This document shows, piece after piece, positions 1-9,038 of a stretch of 43,277 bases of DNA; the stretch's first letter is position 1; every line of letters starts with the position of its first letter. The translations under genes and the position numbers were made by a program. Under the pieces are notes generated by a model. It had not been told where the DNA came from. It searched no databases and saw only the letters and a program-made list of their open reading frames with translations. The DNA comes from an uncultured Clostridia bacterium (lineage in GTDB: Bacteria > Bacillota > Clostridia > TANB77 > CAG-465), in the NCBI GenBank assembly GCA_947632635.1, contig CANRQA010000008.1:1-43277 (forward strand). The letters run 5' to 3'.

Positions 1-320
1 TTGATAAATGATAATTTATCAGTATAATTATATCAAAGATATATTAATTTGTAAATCAAAATATATAAGGTTACATTATGATAATAAAGAGCATATATTA
101 AAAAAATATATAATTCTATAAAAAATTAAGTTATAGTTTTGAATATAGAAAATAAATGCTATTAAATTATATTTAAAGAAATAAAGAGATTGCAAATTGT
201 TTAGCAATATAATAAAATAAAAAGTGAAAAAAGTAGGAAAACGTATAAAAAAATTTAATATATTTAACATGTATATATATATCATTTATTTAAAGTTAAA
301 TTGGTCGAATAAAAGTATAA
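1..320. other. AT-rich stretch without a recognisable gene
   Basis: This stretch is almost entirely A and T. The only open frame of note, a 69-codon minus-strand frame at 76-285, has low-complexity Phe/Ile/Tyr/Asn composition and no convincing ribosome binding site. I see no RNA gene. It may hold the promoter of the decayed gene that follows. Confidence 0.5.
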
Positions 321-870
321 ATGGAAAATGAATATGAAATTGCAGTATTAGATATTAATGTAAAAGAAATTGAAGAAAAATTATTGAAAAGTTGGAGCTA
401 TTAAAGAGTGAGATTTCTTTCAAAAAAGGAAATTATATAATTTTCATGAGGAATATAAAGGTAGATTTATTGGATTAAGGACAAATGGAATTAAAACAAC
501 ATTAACAATAAAAGATAAATCAGCTAAAAAGGACATAGGTAGTGTAAAAGAACTAGAAATTGAAGTATCTGATTTTGAAAAAATGAGTCAAATAATGAAT
601 ATGCTTGGATATGAACATAGTATGTATCAAGAAAATAAAAGAACAATATATAAATTAGAAGATGTTGAATTTGATATTGATACATGGCCTATGATACCTA
701 CTTATCTTGAAATAGAGGCAAAAAGTAAAGAACAAGTAGAAGAAATTATTGAAAAACTAGAAATTGATAAAAATAAATTATCTTTAGATAAATTAAGTGA
801 AATTTATAAAAAATATGACTATGATATACATGATTATAAAGATTTAAAATTTAAGAGTGATAAAAACTAG
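321..870 (+). pseudogene. CYTH-domain (class IV adenylate cyclase-like) protein, broken
   Basis: Reading from the ATG at 321 gives MENEYEIAVLDINVKEIEEK, the usual start of a CYTH/class IV adenylyl cyclase (CyaB-like) protein. The frame shifts near 387-391 (one extra A in the AAAAG run), and the new frame then meets a TGA at 409-411. After that it runs open to 870. The downstream part carries family features: an FFQKR strand, a Lys-rich TLTIKDKS strand, an ELEIEV strand, and a TYLEIEAKS segment that supplies the acidic residues of the metal/triphosphate tunnel. Two separate lesions, neither at a CGG codon, suggest true decay, although sequence error is possible. An in-frame ATG at 583 could yield only a fragment. 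CYTH proteins act on triphosphorylated substrates; the exact substrate cannot be told here. Confidence 0.65.
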
Positions 871-948
871 TAACAAAATATGTAGCTTAAAATTATAGTT
901 TTATATTGAAATTATAATGGATTACTTTATTAAAAAAGGTGTGCTATC

Positions 949-976
949 ACGCTATATACTAATTATTCATATAATG
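949..976 (+). promoter_or_regulatory. Possible sigma-K-like promoter for yabG
   Basis: A CATATAATG box at 968-976 resembles the sigma-K -10 element (CATANNNTA, with a mismatch at the last base). An AC dinucleotide at 949-950 lies 17 bases upstream, where the minimal -35 element is expected. In Bacillus, yabG is a late mother-cell gene under sigma-K, so the placement makes sense. The motif is short and could be chance in AT-rich DNA. Confidence 0.3.
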
Positions 977-998
977 CTATATGGGGTGATATTATTTT

Positions 999-1887
999 AT
1001 GGAAAACTTTAAAATAGGAGATGTTGTTGCAAGGAAATCGTATAATTATGATATATTATTTAAAATTGTTGGAATAAATAGTAACTCTATTGCAGATTTA
1101 GTAGGGCTTAGTGTAAGAATTATCGCAGACGCACCTACTTATGATTTAAAACATATAAGTAAAGAAGAATTAGATAGAAGAACTAAAGAAGAAGAACTTA
1201 CAAGACGAGATAGAATTAATAGATGTTATTCAAATATGAATAAAAAATATAATTATAACTATTTAAGAGATGTAATGAACCCAAATGACAATCCTAATAT
1301 TTTTAAAAAAGATGCGGTGCTAAAAAAGCCTGGGATAATACTACATATAGACGGAGATTTAGAATATACTGAAAAATGTAGAGATAGCTATAGAAAAATG
1401 GGAATAACTGCATATGCATATAATATTCCTGAAAAAGAGCAGTACAAGCAGGTATATTCTCTCCTTCAAAAAATAAGGCCTAATATCCTTATACTTACAG
1501 GTCATGATGCTTTCATGAAAAGGAGAAATGATATATATAATATTGATAACTACAAAAATTCAAAATACTATATACAAGGTGTATTAGAAGCAAGACGTTA
1601 TGAGCATAACTTAGATAACCTTGTAATTTTTGCGGGAGCTTGTCAAAGTTATTATGAGGCAATCATCTCTGCACGGTGCAAATTTTGCAAGTGCCCCAAA
1701 AAGAGTGCTTATTGATATGATGGACCCAATTATAGTTGCAGAAACTATTGCCTATACACCAGTTGAAGAATATGTCCCAATAGCAAACATTATAAACAAT
1801 ACAAGAGAGGGAATAAGTGGTATTGGTGGTCTGCAAACAAGAGGCCAGTATAGGTTTGGAATGCCACGGCATATAATAACTAGTTGA
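999..1887 (+). CDS. yabG: Sporulation-specific cysteine protease YabG, with a +1 shift at CGG
   Basis: YabG processes spore coat and cortex-related proteins late in sporulation. The start at 999 follows a GGGGTGAT ribosome binding site. Family landmarks are the N-terminal VGDVVARKSY-like start, an ILTGHD motif (His about residue 169) and GACQSYYEAI (Cys about residue 215). These His and Cys are the likely catalytic pair. Frame 0 ends at 1715, but the conserved C-terminus (ASAPKRVLIDMMDPI, GGLQTRGQYRFGMPR) lies in the +1 frame up to 1887. The switch is at codon CGG, 1674-1676: skipping its C gives the expected SAGANFASAPKR. The joined product is about 295 residues, close to the roughly 290 of the Bacillus protein. 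A frame-0 product would keep the His and Cys but lose about 70 residues. A second CGG at 1867, near the end of the shifted frame, is either Arg in MPRH or another shift ending at 1876. Confidence 0.85.
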
Positions 1888-1929
1888 CTTGTTTTAAAAA
1901 ACAATATATAATAACTAAGGGTGATATGA

Positions 1930-2844
1930 ATGAAAAAAAGTATGATACCAGTATTAGTAGTTATATTAGCACTTATATTTATTATTGTTGTAATATTTTC
2001 TTTGCAATTAGTTAATAAAAACATATTTAAAAGAAATGAAAGTGCAGAGAATAACCAAGAAAACAGCGGACAAGAAGTATCAGAAAATGTTGGAATTATT
2101 GAAAGAAGACTTGAAGATAATGATACAACAAAAGTCTGTGACATTACAGAAGATGAAGAAAACCATATTAGGAATATGATGAAAAATGAATATTTGCAAA
2201 TGGCTGTTATAGACTTTGAAAAAGCACCAGAGTATAACATTAAGTTTAATGATACAACAAAAAAAGATATAGGTATTAGAATAAATAGTAATAATATATT
2301 TATTGATACAGATGTTAGTAATAACCTTTATGTTGTTGATAACTATCAAGATGTTTGCTATATATTAGACTTATTAAATATAGAAAATCAGTATAAAGAT
2401 GCAGAAATACTTGATTTTAATACTATATATATGCCACCAAATATATATTTAGACGGTACATATGAGTTTGAAATAGGCACATATACTTGGAAAGGAAAAA
2501 ATAGTGGTAATAATTTAAGTAGTATTATTGATTCTGATTCAAAAACTCCAAAAGAGATACTAAAAGATAAAGAGGCTATAAATATTTCTACTATGAGTAA
2601 TAACTTTTCATTAAATAAAAATGATGAGCAAAACATTAAAGTATTACCATATGAAAGTAAAATTACATATAAAATATATCAAGATGAAGAAAGTAGTGAA
2701 AGTAAAGAGGCTGTTAGAAGAATAGATGGCTCATATTATTTTGAAACTCCTAATCAAAAAGGTGAATATATTTTAGAAGTAATATTAAATTATAGTGGAG
2801 AAATAGATTATTCTGCAAGTTATTTCTTGAAAATAAATGTATAA
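1930..2844 (+). CDS. Membrane-anchored protein of unknown function
   Basis: I do not recognise this 304-residue protein. It starts at an ATG 42 bases after yabG, behind an AAGGGTGAT ribosome binding site. Residues 7-28 form one strongly hydrophobic helix (IPVLVVILALIFIIVVIF), followed by a polar, Asn/Glu-rich linker. The remainder looks like a soluble extracytoplasmic or forespore-space domain with mixed beta content. There is no Cys lipobox. The C-terminal 50 residues (YESKITYKIYQDEESSESKE onward, then YILEVILNYSG) resemble an immunoglobulin-like beta sandwich. Its place between yabG and a germination operon suggests a sporulation role, but that is guilt by association only. A strong terminator follows, so it may be co-transcribed with yabG. 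Confidence 0.6.
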   Translation: MKKSMIPVLVVILALIFIIVVIFSLQLVNKNIFKRNESAENNQENSGQEVSENVGIIERRLEDNDTTKVCDITEDEENHIRNMMKNEYLQMAVIDFEKAPEYNIKFNDTTKKDIGIRINSNNIFIDTDVSNNLYVVDNYQDVCYILDLLNIENQYKDAEILDFNTIYMPPNIYLDGTYEFEIGTYTWKGKNSGNNLSSIIDSDSKTPKEILKDKEAINISTMSNNFSLNKNDEQNIKVLPYESKITYKIYQDEESSESKEAVRRIDGSYYFETPNQKGEYILEVILNYSGEIDYSASYFLKINV

Positions 2845-2868
2845 GTAAATTTAAAAATTTATATATAA

Positions 2869-2904
2869 AAATGTAGGTAAATTAAAATTTATCTGCATTT
2901 TTTT
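2869..2904 (+). terminator. Rho-independent terminator after the 1930-2844 gene
   Basis: A stem of about 14 base pairs (with two G-U pairs) forms between AAATGTAGGTAAAT and ATTTATCTGCATTT. A run of seven T follows. It separates the yabG unit from the germination operon. Confidence 0.8.
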
Positions 2905-2921
2905 CATATTAATTTATGAAA

Positions 2922-2951
2922 TGAATAAAAAAAGAAAAAAATTCCATAATA
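2922..2951 (+). promoter_or_regulatory. Sigma-G-like promoter of the germination operon
   Basis: TGAATA at 2922-2927 and CATAATA at 2945-2951 are separated by 17 bases. This is close to the forespore sigma-G consensus (GAATA, then CATxxTA). The ribosome binding site AAGGAG lies just downstream, giving a very short leader. Germinant receptors are classic sigma-G targets. Confidence 0.6.
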
Positions 2952-2972
2952 AAAATAAGGAGAAATTTTTTT

Positions 2973-4595
2973 ATGGAAGAAAATAATAAAAAAATAGAAA
3001 CATTACAGAGTACAGAAGATATAGTAAATTATATAAAAACAAGTACATCAAATAGCAAAGATATAGCATATAGGAAAGTACAAGTATTAGATAGTATAAT
3101 ATATGTAGTATATAGTGAAACATTAACATCAACAGACCGTATATCAGACTTTGTTATAAGAAGTATAAAAGAAATAAGTTATGAAGATATAAAAAAAGAA
3201 AGATTAAATAAGGTTCAAAATGAATTAGATACATACATAGATGATAATTTAGAAGTAGATAAAAATAAAATAAATAAAAAGCAAAGAATATATGATAATT
3301 TAAACAAAAAAATGGGTAGATTTGAAATAACACCAGAAGATATTTTAAATAAATTAACCGAAAATATAGCAATAAGTAATGTAAAAGAAATAGATTTAAA
3401 AGAAGATGATATTTTTTACTATCTATTTTCAGGTTTTGTTTGCATTATATATAATAAAAAAATAATAGTAGCAGAAACAAAAGCAACATTAGATAGAGCA
3501 ATAAACACCCCAATGATAGAAAATAACATAAAAGGACCAAAAGACGCATTTACCGAAAATTATCAAAGTAATATAGGACTTATAAGAAAAAGAATAAAAA
3601 GCGAAAAATTAGTATTAGAAGAAAATAAGATAGGAAGAAGAAGCAAAACAAAAATAGGTATATTATATGTATCAGATATAGCAAGAAAAGATTTAGTAAA
3701 TTATATAAAAAATAAACTAAAAAAAATAGACATCGATGCAATACTTGATAGTAACTATATAATGGAAATATTAGAAGATTCTAATAAAACAACATTTCCC
3801 ACAATGATAAGCACAGAAAGACCAGATTTAGTATCATATTATATATTACAAGGAAGAATTGCATTAGTAGTAGAAAATAGCCCATTTGTACTAGTATTAC
3901 CGGCATTTATAGATGATTTTATAAATAATATTGAAGATGTATATCAAAAAAGTTCGGATGTAATATTAACAAAAATAGTAAGATATATTGCATTTTTTGT
4001 AACCATATTTACACCTGCTGTATATATATCATTAATAACCTTTAACCAAGAAGCAATACCAACAGAATTACTGTTATCATTTGTTGCACAAAGAAAAGGT
4101 GTACCTTTTCCAGCATTTTTTGAAGCAATACTTATGATACTTTCATTTGAAATATTAAGAGAGGGAGATTATAGAGTACCAAACGTTGCAGGTAGTACTC
4201 TTTCAATAGTAGGAGCATTAATATTAGGAGATGCAGCAGTTAGTGCAGGAATAGTATCACCAATAATGATAATAGTAATTGCAATTACCACAATATCAGG
4301 ACTAATGTTTGCAGATATTAATATGGCAAACTCTTTAAGGTTATGGAGGCTAATATTACTCATATTTGCAGCAGTTGCAGGACTTATTGGCGTTGCAATT
4401 GGTACACTTTTACTAGTAATAAAAATAGCATCCTCAACAAGTTATACAAAACCATATACCTATCCTATCGCACCACTTAATTTTACAAATATTATGAAAC
4501 AAATAATAAAAAGAAAAAATATAGCTGATGATAAAGAAAGACAAAAAATATTAACAGATAACTTAACAAAATATAAAATTAAGGAGGATAGGTAA
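2973..4595 (+). CDS. gerAA: Spore germination protein, GerA family (receptor A subunit)
   Basis: This is the A subunit of a nutrient germinant receptor in the spore inner membrane. Residues 1-280 are hydrophilic and hold the family's cytoplasmic domain. A TTFPTMISTERPDLVSYYIL segment follows, with the conserved ERPD, and then about five membrane helices between residues 325 and 505. Conserved signatures include SPFVLVLPAFIDDF, FQEAIPTELLLS-like text, REGDYRVP and GALILGDAAVSAGIVSP. The length of 540 residues is slightly above the 480-500 of Bacillus GerAA. The tail after the last helix is rich in Lys. The C subunit gene begins one base after the stop, and the B permease follows, so the operon order is A-C-B. 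The start ATG is set by AAGGAG at 2957. Confidence 0.93.
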   Translation: MEENNKKIETLQSTEDIVNYIKTSTSNSKDIAYRKVQVLDSIIYVVYSETLTSTDRISDFVIRSIKEISYEDIKKERLNKVQNELDTYIDDNLEVDKNKINKKQRIYDNLNKKMGRFEITPEDILNKLTENIAISNVKEIDLKEDDIFYYLFSGFVCIIYNKKIIVAETKATLDRAINTPMIENNIKGPKDAFTENYQSNIGLIRKRIKSEKLVLEENKIGRRSKTKIGILYVSDIARKDLVNYIKNKLKKIDIDAILDSNYIMEILEDSNKTTFPTMISTERPDLVSYYILQGRIALVVENSPFVLVLPAFIDDFINNIEDVYQKSSDVILTKIVRYIAFFVTIFTPAVYISLITFNQEAIPTELLLSFVAQRKGVPFPAFFEAILMILSFEILREGDYRVPNVAGSTLSIVGALILGDAAVSAGIVSPIMIIVIAITTISGLMFADINMANSLRLWRLILLIFAAVAGLIGVAIGTLLLVIKIASSTSYTKPYTYPIAPLNFTNIMKQIIKRKNIADDKERQKILTDNLTKYKIKEDR

Positions 4596-4596
4596 T

Positions 4597-5856
4597 ATGC
4601 GATATAAAATAGTAATAATTATTATTGCAATGTTACTTTTAAACGGTTTAAATAATTCAAGAGAAATAAATGATTTAGCAATTGTATCTGCTATAGGAAT
4701 TGATAAAGCAGAAAATGGCAAGTATAAAGTATCAGCAATAGTATTAAATCCCGAAAAGCAGGGCTCAGGAAGTGGAACAAGTTCATCAGATGAAATGACA
4801 CTTTATGAAAATGAAGATGAAACAATACAAACAGCAATAAGAAGAATGATTTTAGAATCTCCAAAAAAACTATATTTAGCTCATATGAAATTATTACTTA
4901 TTTCCGAAAGTGTCGCAAAAGATAGTTTGTTAGATGTAATAGATTTTTTTATACGTGATAATGAAGAAAATAATGACTTTTATTTAGTAGTTGCAAAAGG
5001 AGTAGAGCCAAGAGAAGTATTGCAAATAAAAACACCAGTAGAAGATATACCAAGTGAAAACATTGTAAAAAGTATAGAAGCTACGGCAAGGTACATAGGT
5101 ATTACAACAGAAAATGAATTGCGTGATAGTATCGAAAGTATTTTAGAAGAAGGCGAGGAAGTAGCTATTCCAAGTATTATACTAAAGAAAGAAGAAGAGG
5201 AAGAAGAAAAAGATAGTAGTAAAGAAAATGAAAAATCAAGTGATGAACCACAAGGAGATTCAAATTCATCAAGTGACTCTGGTAGTGAAAGTTCAGAGGG
5301 TTCAGATAGCAAAAAGACACAAAATAAAGAAAAAATATTAGTTGATAGCATGGCATATTTTAAAGATAACAAATTAGCAGGATATTTAGACATGACAGAA
5401 AGTATGATTTATACTGTACTTAATAACAAATTTGTAAATGGTATAATACAAGTTAAAGGAAATGATAATTTAGTTGCAGAAATAATAAAAAGTAAAACAA
5501 AAATGACCCCTAAATATGAAAATGGTAAATATATAGTAGATATAAGCCTAGAAGCTGTATGCAATGTAACAGAAATGGGAGAAAAGATTAATTTTGAAAA
5601 GTCAGAAAGTATACATGATTACGAAAAGCTATTACAAGAAAAATTAAAAGCAGATATACAAGATTATATAACAAAATGCCAGAAAGTATATAATACAGAT
5701 ATTATAGGCTTTGGAAAATTGTATAGAGAAAAATTAAATAAGGAGTATAAAAAAATAGAAAATGTATTTTATACAGATATATTTAGTAATATAGAAACAA
5801 ATATAGAAGTAAAAGTACTTTTCCCAAATGATGGAGGTATAAACAAGAAATGGTAA
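4597..5856 (+). CDS. gerAC: Spore germination protein, GerC family, lacking the lipobox cysteine
   Basis: GerC subunits are normally lipoproteins on the outer face of the spore inner membrane, completing the receptor with the A and B subunits. The hallmark SREINDLAIVSAIGID near residues 20-34 and the C-terminal domain with its alternating helices and strands are clear. Two oddities stand out. Where the lipobox Cys is expected, the sequence reads LLLNGLNNSREIND: the position after Gly is Leu (TTA), and there is no Cys in the first 30 residues. The N-terminal helix would therefore act as an uncleaved anchor or a plain signal peptide. Second, residues about 193-245 hold a low-complexity insert of Glu, Ser, Asp and Lys. 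The 3' end overlaps the permease gene by 7 bases. The start follows GGAGGATAGGTA. Confidence 0.9.
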   Translation: MRYKIVIIIIAMLLLNGLNNSREINDLAIVSAIGIDKAENGKYKVSAIVLNPEKQGSGSGTSSSDEMTLYENEDETIQTAIRRMILESPKKLYLAHMKLLLISESVAKDSLLDVIDFFIRDNEENNDFYLVVAKGVEPREVLQIKTPVEDIPSENIVKSIEATARYIGITTENELRDSIESILEEGEEVAIPSIILKKEEEEEEKDSSKENEKSSDEPQGDSNSSSDSGSESSEGSDSKKTQNKEKILVDSMAYFKDNKLAGYLDMTESMIYTVLNNKFVNGIIQVKGNDNLVAEIIKSKTKMTPKYENGKYIVDISLEAVCNVTEMGEKINFEKSESIHDYEKLLQEKLKADIQDYITKCQKVYNTDIIGFGKLYREKLNKEYKKIENVFYTDIFSNIETNIEVKVLFPNDGGINKKW

Positions 5857-7019
5857 AAGAGCAAAGTTTACAAGATTTACAAAGTTCTTTAGATGAGAGT
5901 GATAAAATACAAGGTTTAGGATATTCTAGTTTTACTTATGCTTTAATGTTTAGTGCTTTTCTTGGTATGGGAACAACTAACCTATATAATATAGCAGGAG
6001 TTGATACATGGATTAGTACAATAATTGGGTCAATTTTGGGAATTATTCCGTTACTTCTTATACTTTATATTATAAAACATAGTAAAGGCGAAAATATATT
6101 AGACTTAAATCTTAACATATTTGGAAAAGTTGCAGGTACAATACTTAATGTATTATTAAATATATTTGTGTTATTCTTTTCCGCATTAATATTTTATAAC
6201 TTAACACTATTTTTAAATACACAATATATACCTGATACAAGCAATTTGTATATAAAAATTGTACTTATTATACCAGTAATTTATGCAGCATCAAAAAGTA
6301 TTCCAGTAATTAGTAGGGTAAGTCAAATAATATTAATTGCAAATATTATTTTATTTCTATTTTCATTTATTGGAATAACAGAAGAAATGAGTATAGAAAA
6401 CTTACTGCCAATACTAAGTGATGGACTAGGTAAGCCGTTAATTGCAAGTATACAATATGTAATATTTGGAGTATTACCTTTATTCTTTTTAACAATAATA
6501 CCTACAAAACTTGCACCAAAAAAGGATAGAATTATAAAAGATGTATCTATAATGTATGTTATTTCAAATATTATAATAATTGCAATATTTACAGTAACTA
6601 TATCAATACTTGGCTATGAGATAATATCAATATATAAATATCCAGAATATATAGTGCTTACAAATTTTTCATTACTTGGTATAATTGAAAGAATAGAAAA
6701 TACATTAGCTATTCAAAATGTATTTAATATGTTTATGCTTATAGCATTAAGTACATATTTTATGAATATAAGTATAAAAAAAGTATTTAAAAAAGTAAAA
6801 AGCCAACAATTTTTCCCATATCTAATAGGAACTCTTTTAGTCGTATTATCAACTATTATGTTTAGAGATTCTGATATGGCAACTAAATTTATTGTAAATT
6901 ATGCACCATATATAATAGGTATAGGTTTATCATTTTTTATTGTTATAACTTTTATTGGCGTGGTTGTAAAAGAAAGAAAAGAAAAGAACAAACAAAATAG
7001 TATAGCTTTAGAAGAATAA
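5850..7019 (+). CDS. gerAB: Spore germination protein, GerB family permease
   Basis: This B subunit belongs to the APC transporter superfamily and contributes the germinant-binding membrane core of the receptor. About ten membrane helices span residues 25-375. Recognisable family stretches are SSFTYALMFSAFLGMGTTNL at the first helix, FLNTQYIPDTS, and a PTKLAPKKD loop in the middle. A short basic tail (KERKEKNK) ends the protein at 389 residues, slightly longer than the 365 or so of Bacillus homologues. The ATG overlaps the end of the C-subunit gene, which suggests translational coupling. The ribosome binding site GGAGG lies within the upstream gene at about 5833. Confidence 0.92.
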   Translation: MVKEQSLQDLQSSLDESDKIQGLGYSSFTYALMFSAFLGMGTTNLYNIAGVDTWISTIIGSILGIIPLLLILYIIKHSKGENILDLNLNIFGKVAGTILNVLLNIFVLFFSALIFYNLTLFLNTQYIPDTSNLYIKIVLIIPVIYAASKSIPVISRVSQIILIANIILFLFSFIGITEEMSIENLLPILSDGLGKPLIASIQYVIFGVLPLFFLTIIPTKLAPKKDRIIKDVSIMYVISNIIIIAIFTVTISILGYEIISIYKYPEYIVLTNFSLLGIIERIENTLAIQNVFNMFMLIALSTYFMNISIKKVFKKVKSQQFFPYLIGTLLVVLSTIMFRDSDMATKFIVNYAPYIIGIGLSFFIVITFIGVVVKERKEKNKQNSIALEE

Positions 7020-7021
7020 AT

Positions 7022-7050
7022 AAAAAAGGTGCCAGTTAATGACACCTTTT
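7022..7050. terminator. Bidirectional terminator between the germination operon and rpsT
   Basis: AAAAGGTG at 7024-7031 pairs with CACCTTTT at 7043-7050. On the minus strand the stem is followed by more T (CACCTTTTTTATTTA), so it best serves rpsT, but it can also stop the plus-strand operon. Confidence 0.75.
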
Positions 7051-7052
7051 AC

Positions 7053-7307
7053 TTACTTATTTAATAATCTACCAAGATATGCTTTTTTACGACTAGCAGT
7101 ATTTCTAGCAAGAACACCTTTAGACCAAGCCTTATCTACTAAACTAACTGCTTTATTATATAATTCAGTCTTGTTATCTGCGTTATTATTAACAGCTGCT
7201 TCAAAGTCTTTTATAGCTTCTTTATATGCTTTTTTTGTAACTTTGTTTTGAGCAGTTTTCTTTTCAATTATTTTAACTCTTTTTTTAGCTGATTTAATAT
7301 TTGGCAT
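7053..7307 (-). CDS. rpsT: 30S ribosomal protein S20
   Basis: S20 is a primary 16S rRNA-binding protein of the small subunit. The 84-residue product starts MPNIKSAKKRVK, the family hallmark, and is an all-helical, Lys- and Ala-rich protein ending in YLGRLLNK. The ATG at 7307 is chosen over an ATG three codons upstream because AAGGAGGTG lies eight bases before it and the family begins MPNIKSA. It stands alone, facing the germination operon, with the shared terminator at its end. Confidence 0.97.
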   Translation of the reverse strand: MPNIKSAKKRVKIIEKKTAQNKVTKKAYKEAIKDFEAAVNNNADNKTELYNKAVSLVDKAWSKGVLARNTASRKKAYLGRLLNK

Positions 7308-7445
7308 TAGTAGCACCTCCTTAAAATTGTCATAGCTAATTATTACTAAAACATTTTAACATAAAAATGTATAAAAATCAAGTGCTTTTCAAGAAAAGTT
7401 ATAATAGTAATAATAAAATTAAGAAAAATATGCCAAAAATAGCAT

Positions 7446-8021
7446 TTAAAAACCTATAAAATCTTTTAATTTTTGTTTTGTTAATTCAAAATCTTCATCA
7501 GTTGAAAGTTCCATACATTTAATATTTGAATATTTTTCTTTTATTTCTTCAGCCATTTCAAGATATACTTTTTGTTGATTAATACTGCTGTCAACTTTAA
7601 ATTTTGCATATTCTGGAACAGCCTTATCTTTTCTTAAAATTCGGTCTTCATATAGCAAAGTATTTCTTAAATATACTGTAATATAGTATATATCAAAATC
7701 AAGTTTACTAAATCTTTCTAGTAATTTGTTATATGACTCGCTAAAAGAATATTCTTTAAAACCAAGTCTTGAATAATTTTCTTCAGAGAAAAAAGTTCTA
7801 TCAAATAATAAATTAATACTTTCGTTTTCCATAGAAGTAATATAGTCAAGTAGATTATTATACATATCAGTAGCTTTTTTTAGCCCAGTAGGTGAGCTAT
7901 CTGAAGTACCACATAATCTATATAAATTGGTGTATTTTAATGTATGTCTTAAATAGTCAGTAATAGTTGTTTTTCCAGCACCTTGTGCTCCCTCAATTAC
8001 AATTAATTTTGAATTTGCCAT
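7446..8021 (-). CDS. Small P-loop nucleoside/nucleotide kinase-like protein
   Basis: The 191-residue protein begins with a beta strand and Walker A (LIVIEGAQGAGKTT, residues about 5-18) and reads like the thymidylate/deoxynucleoside kinase fold. It has an LFDRTFFSEENYSR segment, comparable to the DR(x) substrate and lid region of dNMP kinases, and an LRKDKAVPEYAKF stretch. The start at 8021 follows GGAGATGAATAT; the longer upstream frame lacks a good ribosome binding site. It is divergent from thyA-folA, sharing a promoter region of about 160 bases, so a role in deoxynucleotide supply is reasonable. It is not a standard Tmk, which is longer and has a DRY/LID pattern I do not see, so substrate is left open. 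Confidence 0.7.
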   Translation of the reverse strand: MANSKLIVIEGAQGAGKTTITDYLRHTLKYTNLYRLCGTSDSSPTGLKKATDMYNNLLDYITSMENESINLLFDRTFFSEENYSRLGFKEYSFSESYNKLLERFSKLDFDIYYITVYLRNTLLYEDRILRKDKAVPEYAKFKVDSSINQQKVYLEMAEEIKEKYSNIKCMELSTDEDFELTKQKLKDFIGF

Positions 8022-8102
8022 ATATTCATCTCCTAACACAATTATGATTTTAGCATAAAATATGGCATTTTTCAACAACTTTTTAAAATATATAAAAAAC
8101 TC

Positions 8103-8131
8103 TTGCAACGTATAACAAAATAGTATATAAT
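8103..8131 (+). promoter_or_regulatory. Vegetative (sigma-A) promoter of thyA-folA
   Basis: TTGCAA at 8103-8108 and TATAAT at 8126-8131 are separated by exactly 17 bases. This is a near-consensus housekeeping promoter, about 50 bases before the thyA start. Confidence 0.8.
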
Positions 8132-8183
8132 GACGTTGACTTTAATTTAAATACTATTAATTATTTTGAAAGGGGCAATTGTT

Positions 8184-9029
8184 ATGTCAAAATTTGATAT
8201 TTCGTATCTTGATTTGTGTAAAAGAATTTTGGAAAAAGGTTCTTATGTAGAAACTAGAACAGGTGTTGCTACATATAAACTACCACATCAAATATTACAA
8301 TTTGATTTAGAAGAAGAATTTCCTATTCTTACAACAAAGTTTGTGGCATTTAAATCTTCAGTGCTTGAAATGCTTTGGTTTTATCAAGCACAGAGTAACG
8401 ATGTATCGTGGCTTAAAGAAAGAGGCGTTAAAATTTGGAATGAGTGGGAAATTGGTCAAGATGGAACATATATGGGTAAAGACTTTGGAAAAGAATATGC
8501 AGGTACAATAGGAACAGCATATGGATATATTGTAAAGAAATATCATCTTATAGAAGATTTAATTGATAAGATAAAGAATAACACAACAGATAGACGTATG
8601 ATAATGAGTTTATGGCAAAATGAATATTTAAAAACAGCTTCACTTCCATCATGTGTATGGTGCACACAATGGGATGTAACAGATGGCAAACTTAATTGTT
8701 TAGTAAATCAAAGATCTTGTGATGTACCTTTAGGACTTCCTTTTAACATTTCGCAATACGCTGTGCTTGTTCATTTAATTGCTCAAGTAACTGATTTAAA
8801 ACCTGGACAAATGACATGGGTAATTAATAATGCACATATATATGAAAATCAAATTGACGGAATAAAAGAGCAATTAAAGAGGATAGATGAAGCAAAAGTA
8901 GCTCCTAAGTTATGGATAAATCCTGATATAAAAGATTTCTTTAAATTTGATAATTCAAAAGAATTAAAGGATATAAAGCTAATAAATTATGAGCATTGTG
9001 GCAAAATATCTATGCCAGTATCAGTGTGA
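8184..9029 (+). CDS. thyA: Thymidylate synthase (ThyA type)
   Basis: ThyA methylates dUMP to dTMP using methylenetetrahydrofolate, producing dihydrofolate. The 281-residue protein shows the N-terminal R-loop ([12 protein letters not shown]), the nucleophile region [12 protein letters not shown], then the highly conserved [18 protein letters not shown] and the IYENQ motif (family usually YxNH-type HIYxNH). The nucleophile is Cys157. The usual LPPCH is LPSCV here, and a second Cys sits three residues on, a variant of the active-site neighbourhood. The ATG at 8184 follows AAAGGGG. The upstream in-frame TTG at 8166 is rejected because it overlaps that site. Dihydrofolate reductase follows after 9 bases, the natural partner that recycles the dihydrofolate. 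Confidence 0.96.
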   Translation: MSKFDISYLDLCKRILEKGSYVETRTGVATYKLPHQILQFDLEEEFPILTTKFVAFKSSVLEMLWFYQAQSNDVSWLKERGVKIWNEWEIGQDGTYMGKDFGKEYAGTIGTAYGYIVKKYHLIEDLIDKIKNNTTDRRMIMSLWQNEYLKTASLPSCVWCTQWDVTDGKLNCLVNQRSCDVPLGLPFNISQYAVLVHLIAQVTDLKPGQMTWVINNAHIYENQIDGIKEQLKRIDEAKVAPKLWINPDIKDFFKFDNSKELKDIKLINYEHCGKISMPVSV

Positions 9030-9038
9030 GGTGATTAT

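Noticed and set aside
76..285. 69-codon minus-strand ORF
   Set aside because: Low-complexity AT-driven composition, no ribosome binding site, no family resemblance.
321..870. TGA read as tryptophan (alternative code)
   Set aside because: TGA ends thyA and yabG, and tryptophan is written as TGG throughout.
1674..1676. P-site tRNA slippage as the cause of the shift
   Set aside because: The four P-site codons (GCA, ACT, ACA, TGG) cannot re-pair in the +1 frame, so slippage alone does not fit.
7039..7251. Plus-strand ORF opposite rpsT
   Set aside because: It is a shadow of the S20 gene, which has a perfect family match on the other strand.
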